This document shows, piece by piece, positions 30,235 through 40,205 of a DNA stretch of 58,661 nt. Position numbers and translations under genes: made by a program. Position 1 is the stretch's first letter. Each line of letters opens with the position of its first letter. The notes under the pieces were generated by a model. The model saw only the letters and a list, made by a program, of their open reading frames with translations, searched no databases and was not told the DNA's origin. The stretch comes from Acidobacteriota bacterium (GTDB taxonomy: Bacteria; Actinomycetota; Acidimicrobiia; ATN3): assembly GCA_003577105.1 (NCBI GenBank), contig QEUQ01000007.1:1-58661 (forward strand), read 5' to 3'.

Positions 30235-30936
30235 TTGGGCTGGTGCTACACATTCGGAGTAAATTGCGACAGCGGGTGCAAACACCCCATGTTGGTTCGG
30301 GACACGCTGGACGCGTGCGAGTGCGAAGTTTGCGGAATTTCCTGCACAGGCCGGTTCGCAAATTGCTGGAGATCGATCTTTCAGGCGAGCGGCAGAGTTG
30401 TGCAGATGCGCTGCCTACCGCCATCACTGCCGCAGCCGTCTGAAGCTGCTTCTGCCTCGGGACTAGCCGAGGGGACTGAGCCGCTGATCACCAATTCGCC
30501 CACCGCGAGTGCGCAGGGCGAACCGGGCTCCGGTGCCGGTGCCAGTGCCGACTTGGCCGAAGCGACCACCGGAGAGCGGGGGGCCGACCTGAGCCAAGAC
30601 CTGATGGCGCTCCAGGAAAGAGTCAGTGAGATTGTGGGCTTGATCCAAGAGCTAAGCCTCGAAAACGAGGCCCTCCGAAACGCACTTGCCTCGATCACTG
30701 CTCGAATCGAAGATGTGGATTCGTCACTGAAGTCAGCGGGGGCATCGATGAGACCTGTCACTCACGTCGTTCGCGCTTCAGGCGAATCAGGAGAGAGCTT
30801 CACGAGGCCAGGCCGGGCTGTTGCACATCCAGATGTCGTGCATCGCCAGCAATACCCAAACACTGGGCCATCAGCTGATGATGAGTTCGTGACCCATCCC
30901 GTCGCTGCTGAAGGATCAGGCGGAGGCATCGGCTAG
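30235..30936 (+). CDS. Cysteine-rich protein with Ala/Gly linker and coiled coil, unknown function
   Basis: I do not recognise a family. From the TTG at 30235, which has AGGGAGAT at good distance, the 233-residue product starts with a dense cysteine module: C4, C11, C15, C28, C30, C33, C37, C44 and C60, including CECEVCG and NCDSGCKH. The spacing suggests metal binding or several disulfides; no signal peptide is visible. A low-complexity Ser/Ala/Gly/Glu linker (about 70-120) follows, then a heptad-like coiled coil (LSQDLMALQERVSEIVGLIQ onward, about 120-165) and a polar tail. It lies 192 nt after the BY-kinase gene on the same strand. The sequence is compositionally consistent with being coding, but the product's existence should be treated as probable, not certain. 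Confidence 0.6.
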   Translation: MGWCYTFGVNCDSGCKHPMLVRDTLDACECEVCGISCTGRFANCWRSIFQASGRVVQMRCLPPSLPQPSEAASASGLAEGTEPLITNSPTASAQGEPGSGAGASADLAEATTGERGADLSQDLMALQERVSEIVGLIQELSLENEALRNALASITARIEDVDSSLKSAGASMRPVTHVVRASGESGESFTRPGRAVAHPDVVHRQQYPNTGPSADDEFVTHPVAAEGSGGGIG

Positions 30937-31068
30937 GGAACTCAGGGTGGTCCGGCGCTTGGGCGCGTCGGCAAGGGCGGTGTGTGTCGTCTTGCCGAAT
31001 TCCTGAGAAGCGTCAGTACCTTTGCAGCGAGGGCGCCTGCGGTCGGTGCTCTCGGGCTCGTTCTAGGA

Positions 31069-31107
31069 CTCAAGAGCTTGAGTTGCTCTAGACCTCAAGA
31101 GCTTGAG
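31069..31107. repeat. Two 25-nt-spaced copies of a hairpin-forming repeat
   Basis: CTCAAGAGCTTGAG occurs at 31069-31082 and 31094-31107; each copy is an inverted repeat (CTCAAG/CTTGAG) and is followed by a GCTCnaGAC core. They sit between the convergent ends of the Cys-rich protein gene and the VPYTG protein gene, just past the stop of the latter, so they may act in termination or mRNA end protection. No long T-run accompanies them. Confidence 0.55.
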
Positions 31108-31119
31108 GCGCTCCAGACC

Positions 31120-31632
31120 TCAGACAGGGATCCGGCGGCGTCGGAAGGTGACTACGAGCACCGTTCCCACCAGCAGCAGGCTCGCGCCGACAATCGCAAT
31201 CATGATCAGATTGCGTGTGCCCGTATATGGAACGGTGCTGGTTGCGGGCTGCGATGAAGAAACGGTAATCGTGTTGCAGAGCTGCTGTGAACTGCCGGTA
31301 GGTGTCACGCCGGTATAGCAAACCGTGTATGTGCCAGGTGTAGAAGGAGCAGTCATGGTTCCGACTGCGCAGCCGTCGGCGCCCACAACGATCGTCCCGA
31401 CGTTTTGACCGCCGATCGTAACGGTGACCGTGCTACCCGGCTCGAATCCACACCCGCGACCTTCAAATGTGCCGCCGGGACCCGGAGTATTGGTGCTCAG
31501 ATCCAGCACGTTGGGGGGAGGGGTAGGCGTGTAGGTCTGTGCCAAAGCACTGGTGCCCACGACCATGAACACGGCTGCGACGGCCATAGCAACGAGGGCG
31601 TGGCGCCCCATGCGACCCCACCTGTTGATCAT
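31120..31632 (-). CDS. Small secreted protein with VPYTG wall-sorting-like C terminus
   Basis: A 170-residue exported surface protein. The ATG at 31632 has AGGAG 5 nt upstream; a longer frame from 31701 lacks this. The signal peptide (about residues 9-32) ends at SALAQ. The mature part has a Pro-rich start (YTPTPPPN) and one Ig-like/beta-sandwich domain with paired cysteines (RGCGFEPGSTVTVTI, DGCAVG, YTVCYTG, LCNTI). The C terminus has VPYTG, a hydrophobic helix and RRRR, the layout of an LPxTG-type sorting signal with Val for Leu and Tyr for the x position. No sortase is encoded in this window, so a distant sortase is assumed. It could also simply be a membrane-anchored protein. Confidence 0.75.
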   Translation of the reverse strand: MINRWGRMGRHALVAMAVAAVFMVVGTSALAQTYTPTPPPNVLDLSTNTPGPGGTFEGRGCGFEPGSTVTVTIGGQNVGTIVVGADGCAVGTMTAPSTPGTYTVCYTGVTPTGSSQQLCNTITVSSSQPATSTVPYTGTRNLIMIAIVGASLLLVGTVLVVTFRRRRIPV

Positions 31633-31806
31633 GCGTGCTCCTCCCCGGATATTGGGCTTGTTGCTCGTATTCCCGTATTGGCCGCCGGCATTGTGCCACA
31701 AAACGGCGGCTTGTGTCCGGCCGACATGCCTAGTCAGCGATCATCCCCTCGCTGAAAGGACATGGATGGGATCGCCGAGCATCGACAATCTTACTCTATC
31801 GAGTCC

Positions 31807-33882
31807 TTAACGGCGCCAACTAGCCGACCATTCCACCGCTTCTTGCGGATTTCCGTCAAAAAGCAGCGTCCTTCCGCCAAGAGCTGCAAATCCAGAGGGT
31901 TCTGCCACAGTACCCGAGTCAAATGATACCTCGGCACGTATTGAATCAGGGCGAATCCTCGGCTGAGGCACATATAGCAATTCGAACCTGTTCTTCGCAG
32001 CGCCGGACGCATCGTCGCTTGCAGGCGGCGTCGGAACCCGATACTCGAGCTCCACGGTTCGCGTCTCCCCCGGGCGCACCAGAACCGCAACCGAAAAGGC
32101 AGCGTGGCCGGCATCGGGCAAAACGCTGAGCAGCGAGTCTTTCGATTCGCCGCCGGTCACAAACGACCCCTCAGGTGCATAGAGAGTCAGGTAACCGAAG
32201 TAGTCCCCGGGCTTCCTACTCTCGAGCTTCTCATCTCCACCGAGTATGTACTCGGGAAGATCTGCAGTCGCCTGATTCTGGAGGGTCATCTTGACATTCA
32301 CGCTCGATGATCCGTCTGGAGCAACCCGCGATCGGTAGTCGATCGATTGCTTCATGTAGTAGTCCAGCTTGCTTCCTGAGAAGTTCTGGAGGGTGTATGA
32401 GAAGAAGCCGCCCGTGGGCTTCTTCAGCTGCCCGCCAATAGGCATGCCCGCCAGGCTTGCCTGCTCGCCGGCGTGGCGTGAATAGATCATGAGCCGCCGC
32501 TCCCTTGCGGCCTGGTCAAACGCGCTCCCCAAGACCCGCGCCCGCTCACCTGAAATCTGAAAAGCAGCAGTGATCGCTCGCTGCGCGGCAACGCCCAGAA
32601 ACTCCTTTCGGACTTCTTGAGAGGCAAACGACTTGTAAGCACCATTCATCGCGAAGTCGGCGAAGCTCCGCTCGTCAAGAGTCACGGGGGGATCCTGGAA
32701 CGCAATTGGCCCCGTTGCTCTAAGCAGGTAACCGAGGGCAACGCCGTCGATGAATATCGCTCCGTCAAGCTGCTGGCCTGTCCGCTCCTTGTACATGGAT
32801 GTGAGGATCTCGCCGACTATCGAGAACTCCGGCGAAACGTTGGCCCGCTGCCAAGCAAAGGTGGGGTTGGCCCACGACCACCGATCGACGAATTCCTGAC
32901 TAAGCGGAACCTGTGCGGGAGCGCTCAGCTTGATTTCCGTGATCGGGCCGGAGCGACTCCAGCTGATGGCGCCAGAGTTCGCCTCGATGATGCCGTACGA
33001 AAGGATCATGCCCTCAGCGTTCATCTCCGCATTGTTGCCGATCGCCACCAGGTAGCGGCGGGGGCCATCGCCTCCGAGAAATGGCGGCAGCACGGTCAGA
33101 TACCCGTCGAGCTTCGCGAGCGCATCTCGGGCTTCTACCAGCTTCTCCAGCATTTCTTCCCTGGCGCCCGCGACGCTCCCGGCAAGGCTTCCCGCGGGGC
33201 TCCCGGCCACCTGGGCCGCAGCTGCTTCAACCCGTATGTGAGCAGAGCGCACCGCTGGCTGGATCTCCTCGACCGCCTTGAGATCTACCCGGCCGTCGGC
33301 GAGCGGGAAGACCAGTTCGCCCTTTGGCCCCTGGAGGCGGCGTGCCGCATCGAGGATGTTCTTGCCCGCGTCTGCTGTAGAAGCGCCCGCCGAAGCCATG
33401 GCCGACACAGCGCGCAAGTTCGGCCCTGCGACGGGGAACATCTTCGCGATCTTCAGCTCAAAGGCCGAGTCGAGTGCGTTTCTTCCACGTATGAAGGAAT
33501 CAGCTGCCCGCCCAAGGTGATCACGGGCCGAGCGCAGGTCCTTCGCCTCGAGAGCGTCGACTGCCTGCTGTGATTCGGACCTCGCGACCTTGAGTTCTGC
33601 CGAGACCTTTTGCAGCCGAACGAGTGCCAGCACGACAAGTGCGAACGCGACTGAGGCAAGAAGAGCTACTGCTATGTAGATTCGGCGCTTGATCTTTGCG
33701 CGCCGCCGCCGGGCCGCGGAGCTGCGCCGCCGCCTCTTCTTTCTTTGCATGTGCACTTGGGGTTCCATGCGGGGAGTTCGGCCCGGGCGCGCATCAACTG
33801 ATGGTGAGTCCGAGGACGCAGAGCCCACGGGGCTTGACGCCTCTCCACCGGAACCGGCGATCGACGAATCTTGTTCTGACAT
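31807..33882 (-). CDS. DUF4012 membrane-anchored protein
   Basis: A 691-residue protein found in actinobacteria, often near surface-polysaccharide genes; its function is unknown. A disordered Ser/Gly-rich start is followed by a strongly basic stretch (about 44-68, RKKRRRRSSAARRRRAKIKRR). A single transmembrane helix lies at about 69-90, then a helical region. The DUF4012 core begins at PRRYLVAIGNNAEMNAEGM (about 268-286). The C-terminal half is beta-rich with SVNVKMTLQNQATADLPEYI. Basic residues before the helix put the N terminus inside and the core outside. It is on the opposite strand from both purine operons, facing away from purS. A role in attaching or modifying surface polymers would fit the neighbours but is inference. 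Confidence 0.85.
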   Translation of the reverse strand: MSEQDSSIAGSGGEASSPVGSASSDSPSVDARPGRTPRMEPQVHMQRKKRRRRSSAARRRRAKIKRRIYIAVALLASVAFALVVLALVRLQKVSAELKVARSESQQAVDALEAKDLRSARDHLGRAADSFIRGRNALDSAFELKIAKMFPVAGPNLRAVSAMASAGASTADAGKNILDAARRLQGPKGELVFPLADGRVDLKAVEEIQPAVRSAHIRVEAAAAQVAGSPAGSLAGSVAGAREEMLEKLVEARDALAKLDGYLTVLPPFLGGDGPRRYLVAIGNNAEMNAEGMILSYGIIEANSGAISWSRSGPITEIKLSAPAQVPLSQEFVDRWSWANPTFAWQRANVSPEFSIVGEILTSMYKERTGQQLDGAIFIDGVALGYLLRATGPIAFQDPPVTLDERSFADFAMNGAYKSFASQEVRKEFLGVAAQRAITAAFQISGERARVLGSAFDQAARERRLMIYSRHAGEQASLAGMPIGGQLKKPTGGFFSYTLQNFSGSKLDYYMKQSIDYRSRVAPDGSSSVNVKMTLQNQATADLPEYILGGDEKLESRKPGDYFGYLTLYAPEGSFVTGGESKDSLLSVLPDAGHAAFSVAVLVRPGETRTVELEYRVPTPPASDDASGAAKNRFELLYVPQPRIRPDSIRAEVSFDSGTVAEPSGFAALGGRTLLFDGNPQEAVEWSASWRR

Positions 33883-33972
33883 GGCGCAATCGTAGCTAAC
33901 GGCGTATCAGGCAAAGCGGCACCTGGAGCGGCGCGTGTTCAGATACGTCACAAACAGCGGGAGCGGTTGTGG

Positions 33973-34004
33973 CTCACCCTATCGGTGGCAGGTAGGGTGA
34001 GAAC
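33973..34004 (+). promoter_or_regulatory. Hairpin covering the purS ribosome-binding site
   Basis: CTCACCCTA (33973-33981) pairs perfectly with TAGGGTGAG (33993-34001), with an 11-nt loop. The right arm contains the purS Shine-Dalgarno AGGGTGAG, 3 nt from the ATG at 34005. A folded leader would hide the site, so translation of the second purine operon could be controlled here. No sensor domain is evident upstream. Confidence 0.5.
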
Positions 34005-34268
34005 ATGCGCTCGAAAGTCACCGTTCTGATCCGCCTCAAAGAAGGAATCCTCGATCCGCAGGGGAAGGCGATCGAAGAGAGTCTCCCCGCACTTGGATAC
34101 GGCGGAGTCGAATCGGTGAAGGTCGGCAAGGTGATCGAGATGATCGCAGAAGGCGCCGACGCCGCAGAGATCGAATCACGCGTACGGGCCATGTGCGACG
34201 CGCTCCTCGCCAATCCGGTTATCGAGGACTACGAGGTTGAACTCACAGCCGCGAGGGAGGGTGGGTGA
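34005..34268 (+). CDS. purS: FGAM synthase subunit PurS
   Basis: Small structural subunit (87 residues) of the three-part formylglycinamidine ribonucleotide synthase, bridging PurQ and PurL and helping channel ammonia. It begins MRSKVTVLIRLKEGILDPQG, the usual N terminus, and has the expected GYGGVESVKVGKVIE segment and the C-terminal MCDALLANPVIEDYEVEL. The start is ATG 34005, inside a hairpin-flanked leader. The purQ GTG overlaps its stop by 4 nt. It opens the second purine operon. Confidence 0.95.
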   Translation: MRSKVTVLIRLKEGILDPQGKAIEESLPALGYGGVESVKVGKVIEMIAEGADAAEIESRVRAMCDALLANPVIEDYEVELTAAREGG

Positions 34269-35002
34269 GCGAACAAGGCGGCCCGCTCGTTGCCGTCATC
34301 GTCTTTCCCGGCACCAACTGCGAGCTAGATGTTGTCTGGGCACTCGACTGCGCGGGCGGACGCGGCGAACTCGTCTTCCACGACGTGAGCGATCTGAGTA
34401 GGTACGACGGTGCGATCCTTGCGGGTGGGTTTGCCCACGGCGACTACCTTCGCCCAGGCGCAATCGCCAGGTTCTCACCGGTCATGGATGGTCTTCGCGA
34501 GCTTGCACAGGCCGGCAGGCCAGTTGTCGGCATCTGCAACGGATTCCAAGTTCTGTGCGAGGCCGGTTTCCTCCCGGGCGCCTTGCAGAAGAATGCGGGC
34601 CTCACATTCATTTGCGCTCCCGCGAACCTGAAAGTGGAACGAACCGCCAGCGCCCTCACCTCCCTGTGCACACAAGGCCAGATCTTGGAGAACGTCCCGA
34701 TAAATCACTTCGAGGGCAACTACACGGCCGACGAAGCAACCTTGAGGTCGATCGAGGAGCGCGGTCAAGTCATTCTCAGATATTGCGGGCCAAGCGGAGA
34801 CACCAGCGAAGAGTGGAATCCGAACGGTTCCGCGAATTCGATTGCCGGAATCTGCAACGAAGCGGGCAACGTCGTCGGCCTCATGCCGCATCCGGAGAGG
34901 GCGATGGAAGAGATCACGGGATCGACATCGGGGCGCCCGCTACTCGAGTCCTTTGTCGAATCTGCCCGGCAGAGCCACGGCGCTGCACTGGGCGTCAAGT
35001 AG
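34265..35002 (+). CDS. purQ: FGAM synthase glutaminase subunit PurQ
   Basis: Class I glutamine amidotransferase that releases ammonia from glutamine for PurL. The 245-residue protein has VAVIVFPGTNCELDVVWALD at the N terminus and the catalytic Cys in VVGICNGFQVLCEAG. The His and Glu of the triad are in GLMPHPERAMEE near the C terminus. The GTG start overlaps the purS stop. The gap to purL is 25 nt. Length is about 15-20 residues above the Bacillus form, which is not unusual. Confidence 0.96.
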   Translation: MSEQGGPLVAVIVFPGTNCELDVVWALDCAGGRGELVFHDVSDLSRYDGAILAGGFAHGDYLRPGAIARFSPVMDGLRELAQAGRPVVGICNGFQVLCEAGFLPGALQKNAGLTFICAPANLKVERTASALTSLCTQGQILENVPINHFEGNYTADEATLRSIEERGQVILRYCGPSGDTSEEWNPNGSANSIAGICNEAGNVVGLMPHPERAMEEITGSTSGRPLLESFVESARQSHGAALGVK

Positions 35003-35027
35003 CCGCGCCAATCGTGGTTTGTCGAGC

Positions 35028-37364
<2,337 letters not shown>

Positions 37365-37462
37365 CGTGCCGAGCCCTGCACCGCTACAGGATCCGCAGCA
37401 CAGAGGGCTTGCGCCGATATGCGATACTCCACGAGTAATCGAACCGCTACTCGGGGACCAAG

Positions 37463-38977
37463 TTGTCCGGCACTACCGATGGCCTCCGCGAGGCATGTGG
37501 CGTCTTCGGGGTTTACGCCCCCGGTGAAGCCGTAGCGAAACTTACTTATCTTGGCCTCTACGCGCTACAGCATCGCGGGCAAGAGTCGGCGGGGATTGCC
37601 GTCTCAAACGGCACAAGTGTTCATGTACTCAAAGACATGGGCCTCGTCGCCCAGGTCTTCGACGATACGAAACTGGCCGGCCTCCACGGACATCTCGCCA
37701 TTGGTCACGTTCGCTACTCGACAACCGGCTCGAGCACATGGGCCAACGCGCAGCCTGTCTATCGCGCAACTGCGGATTCGGGTTTCGCGATGGGGCACAA
37801 CGGAAACCTCACGAACGCCCGTGAGCTGTATGCGACGGTGCGATCTGATGGTCCGACTCCGGGGAGCGACTCAGACATCATCGCCGCACTGCTAGCTGAC
37901 AATCTTCCGGCGGGGCGGTCAGATGGGCGAGCACTGGAGAAGGCGCTCCTCAAAGTTCTGCCTCAACTTCAGGGCGCATTCAGCCTGGTAATCATGGATG
38001 ACTCCCGACTGGTGGGAGTCCGTGACCCAATGGGCTTCCGCCCACTTTGTCTGGGGCGCCTCGAAAAGGGATGGGTGATCGCGTCAGAGACCTGCGCTCT
38101 CGACATCGTGGGTGCTCACTTTGTGAGAGAGATCGACCCTGGCGAAATGGTTGTGATTGATGCAGGCGGGGTCCGGAGCCACCAGCCGTTTGCGGACCAC
38201 CGAGCGGCGCTGTGCATTTTTGAATTCGTCTATTTCGCCCGCCCCGATTCGAGGCTTTACGGAAAGAACATTCACGCGACCCGCAGGCGCATGGGCGAAC
38301 TGCTCGCGGCCCAAGCGCCCGTTGACGCCGACCTCGTCATGCCAGTCCCGGAATCCGGAATTCCGGCCGCTCAGGGATTCAGCCAGGCAAGCGGTACGCC
38401 CTACGGAGACGGGCTGGTGAAGAATCGCTATGTCGGGCGAACCTTCATTCAACCGAATCAGATCATGCGCGATCAGGGCGTCAAGCTAAAGCTGAATCCA
38501 ATCATCGAGAATATTGCGGGGAAGCGCCTCGTCGTATGCGATGACTCGATCGTGAGGGGATCGACTTTGCGACAGATCGTGAGCCTGCTTCGTGAGGCCG
38601 GAGCCAGAGAAGTACACCTGCGGATCAGCTCACCTCCGTACCGTTGGCCCTGCTATTACGGCATGGATACCTACGACCGCTCCGAGTTGATCGCCTCCTA
38701 CCTCACAGTCGGCGAGATCCGCGATTACGTGGGTGCAAATTCACTCGAATACCTCGAGCTCGACAGACTGATCACGGCCACTGGGGTTCCAAAGGGCAGC
38801 TTCTGCACGGCTTGTTTCACCGGCGAATACCCGGTGCCCGTTGCCGAAGAACTCGCAAAGAACTCCGTCGAGATCGTCGGAGAGGCGGCCATGGCCTCCT
38901 CGGTGGCGTTGGCGGGCGAAGGTACCGGCGAACAACTCGTACAGGAAGACTCCAAGACCTCAAGGGGCGCCCCTTGA
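37463..38977 (+). CDS. purF: Amidophosphoribosyltransferase (Fe-S type)
   Basis: Makes 5-phosphoribosylamine from PRPP and glutamine, the committed step of purine synthesis. The catalytic N-terminal Cys is C12 in REACGVFGVYAPG, so an 11-residue propeptide must be removed, as in the Bacillus-type enzyme. The four [4Fe-4S] ligands of that type are present: C251 (CIFEFVYFARPDS), C397, C448 and C451 (SFCTACFTG). The PRPP loop is VVCDDSIVRGSTLRQI. The start is TTG 37463 after GGGGACC. Its stop overlaps the purM TTG start (TTGA). A short hairpin (CGAGTA/TACTCG, 37432-37453) lies just before the start region. Confidence 0.96.
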   Translation: MSGTTDGLREACGVFGVYAPGEAVAKLTYLGLYALQHRGQESAGIAVSNGTSVHVLKDMGLVAQVFDDTKLAGLHGHLAIGHVRYSTTGSSTWANAQPVYRATADSGFAMGHNGNLTNARELYATVRSDGPTPGSDSDIIAALLADNLPAGRSDGRALEKALLKVLPQLQGAFSLVIMDDSRLVGVRDPMGFRPLCLGRLEKGWVIASETCALDIVGAHFVREIDPGEMVVIDAGGVRSHQPFADHRAALCIFEFVYFARPDSRLYGKNIHATRRRMGELLAAQAPVDADLVMPVPESGIPAAQGFSQASGTPYGDGLVKNRYVGRTFIQPNQIMRDQGVKLKLNPIIENIAGKRLVVCDDSIVRGSTLRQIVSLLREAGAREVHLRISSPPYRWPCYYGMDTYDRSELIASYLTVGEIRDYVGANSLEYLELDRLITATGVPKGSFCTACFTGEYPVPVAEELAKNSVEIVGEAAMASSVALAGEGTGEQLVQEDSKTSRGAP

Positions 38978-40080
38978 AGATCAGACTCCGCGGCGGCCGG
39001 GTACAGAAGGAGCCAGGCGCCTCAATCACCTACTCAGACGCCGGTGTCGATATTGCAGCTGGCGAAAGCGCGGTGGAGCGAATCAAGGAGAAGGTCCGAA
39101 GGACGTTCAGACCTGAGGTCCTCGGCGACATCGGCGGGTTCGGCGGACTCTTCGCGTTTGATCCGTCAAAATACAGACACCCCGTATTGGTCTCCTCCAC
39201 AGACGGGGTGGGCACCAAACTCATGGTCGCACGAATGATGGGGCGCAACGACACGATCGGGCGCGACCTTGTGGCGATGTGCATCGACGACTTGGTCTGC
39301 CTTGGAGCCGAACCGCTCTTCTTCCTCGACTACATCGCCTGCTCTCCACTTGATCCGGACTTGATCTCAGACGTCATCGAGGGAATCGCTGAAGCCTGTC
39401 GCGAGGCCAACTGCGCTCTCGTCGGAGGAGAGATGGCCGAGCACCCCGGCATGATGAACGAGGGTGAGTACGAGCTTGCCGGCTTCGCTGTGGGAGTGGT
39501 CGAGAAGGACCGCATGATCACAGGGCACGGAATAGCACCGGGCGACGCGATCATTGGAATTGAGAGCGGCGGACTCATGAGCAATGGGTATTCCCTGGCT
39601 CGGACCGCGTTGCTCGAGGTGGCCGGCCATTCGCTCGACGAGCGGCTGCCCGGCCTGAGTCATCGTCTCGGTGAGGAGCTGCTAAGGCCAACCCCCGTCT
39701 TTGCCTCAGCGATCACATCCCTCATTGAACATGTCGAGGTCAGGGGGATTGCCCACATCACAGGTGGTGGAATCCCGGGAAACTTGATCCGGATCCTTCC
39801 GGAAAAGACGGAGGCCGTCGTAGACGCCTCGCGCTGGGAGCCCGACCCGATCTTCGCGGTCATCCAGGCGGCGGGAAACGTCGAAATCGATGAGATGTAC
39901 AAGGTCTTCAACATGGGCATCGGCATGATGGTCGTAGTGGCTGAGGCGGATGCCCGTGAAACCATCGATCACCTGCGCAGCCGAGGCCATCACGCGCATC
40001 ACGTTGGCCTAATCCGCAAGGGAAAACGCAAGGTGACACTTGAAGGGGTCTCAGCGGCTCAAGCCGTCGGCGTCAAGTAA
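38974..40080 (+). CDS. purM: Phosphoribosylformylglycinamidine cyclo-ligase (AIR synthetase)
   Basis: Closes the imidazole ring, FGAM to AIR, with ATP. The start is TTG 38974, overlapping the purF stop as TTGA; a longer frame from within purF encodes an unrelated stretch. The product is 368 residues, with about 20 extra at the N terminus before ITYSDAGVDIAAGE. Family motifs are DIGGFGGLFAFD, LVSSTDGVGTKLMVA, GGEMAEHPGMM and AHITGGGIPGNLIRILP. It is last of the purS-Q-L-F-M set and is followed 125 nt later by a histidine kinase gene on the same strand. Confidence 0.96.
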   Translation: MKIRLRGGRVQKEPGASITYSDAGVDIAAGESAVERIKEKVRRTFRPEVLGDIGGFGGLFAFDPSKYRHPVLVSSTDGVGTKLMVARMMGRNDTIGRDLVAMCIDDLVCLGAEPLFFLDYIACSPLDPDLISDVIEGIAEACREANCALVGGEMAEHPGMMNEGEYELAGFAVGVVEKDRMITGHGIAPGDAIIGIESGGLMSNGYSLARTALLEVAGHSLDERLPGLSHRLGEELLRPTPVFASAITSLIEHVEVRGIAHITGGGIPGNLIRILPEKTEAVVDASRWEPDPIFAVIQAAGNVEIDEMYKVFNMGIGMMVVVAEADARETIDHLRSRGHHAHHVGLIRKGKRKVTLEGVSAAQAVGVK

Positions 40081-40205
40081 GGTATTGGCGCCGCCGAAAC
40101 CTCACACATGCGGAAATTCCGGCCCAGGCGCCCTAGTCAGTGCCGGATGTGAGGATCCTGCAATCTCAGCCGTCGGCCGGGGCTTTCGCCGCGCGGGGAG
40201 GCACG

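Noticed and set aside
32617-33573. A 318-codon open stretch on the plus strand opposite the DUF4012 gene
   Set aside because: Antisense to a recognised gene, with no motif and an Arg/Cys-rich composition.
38644-38973. Longer purM frame starting within purF
   Set aside because: The extra residues are Arg-rich, unrelated to PurM, and read out of frame through the purF C terminus; the TTGA overlap gives the right start.
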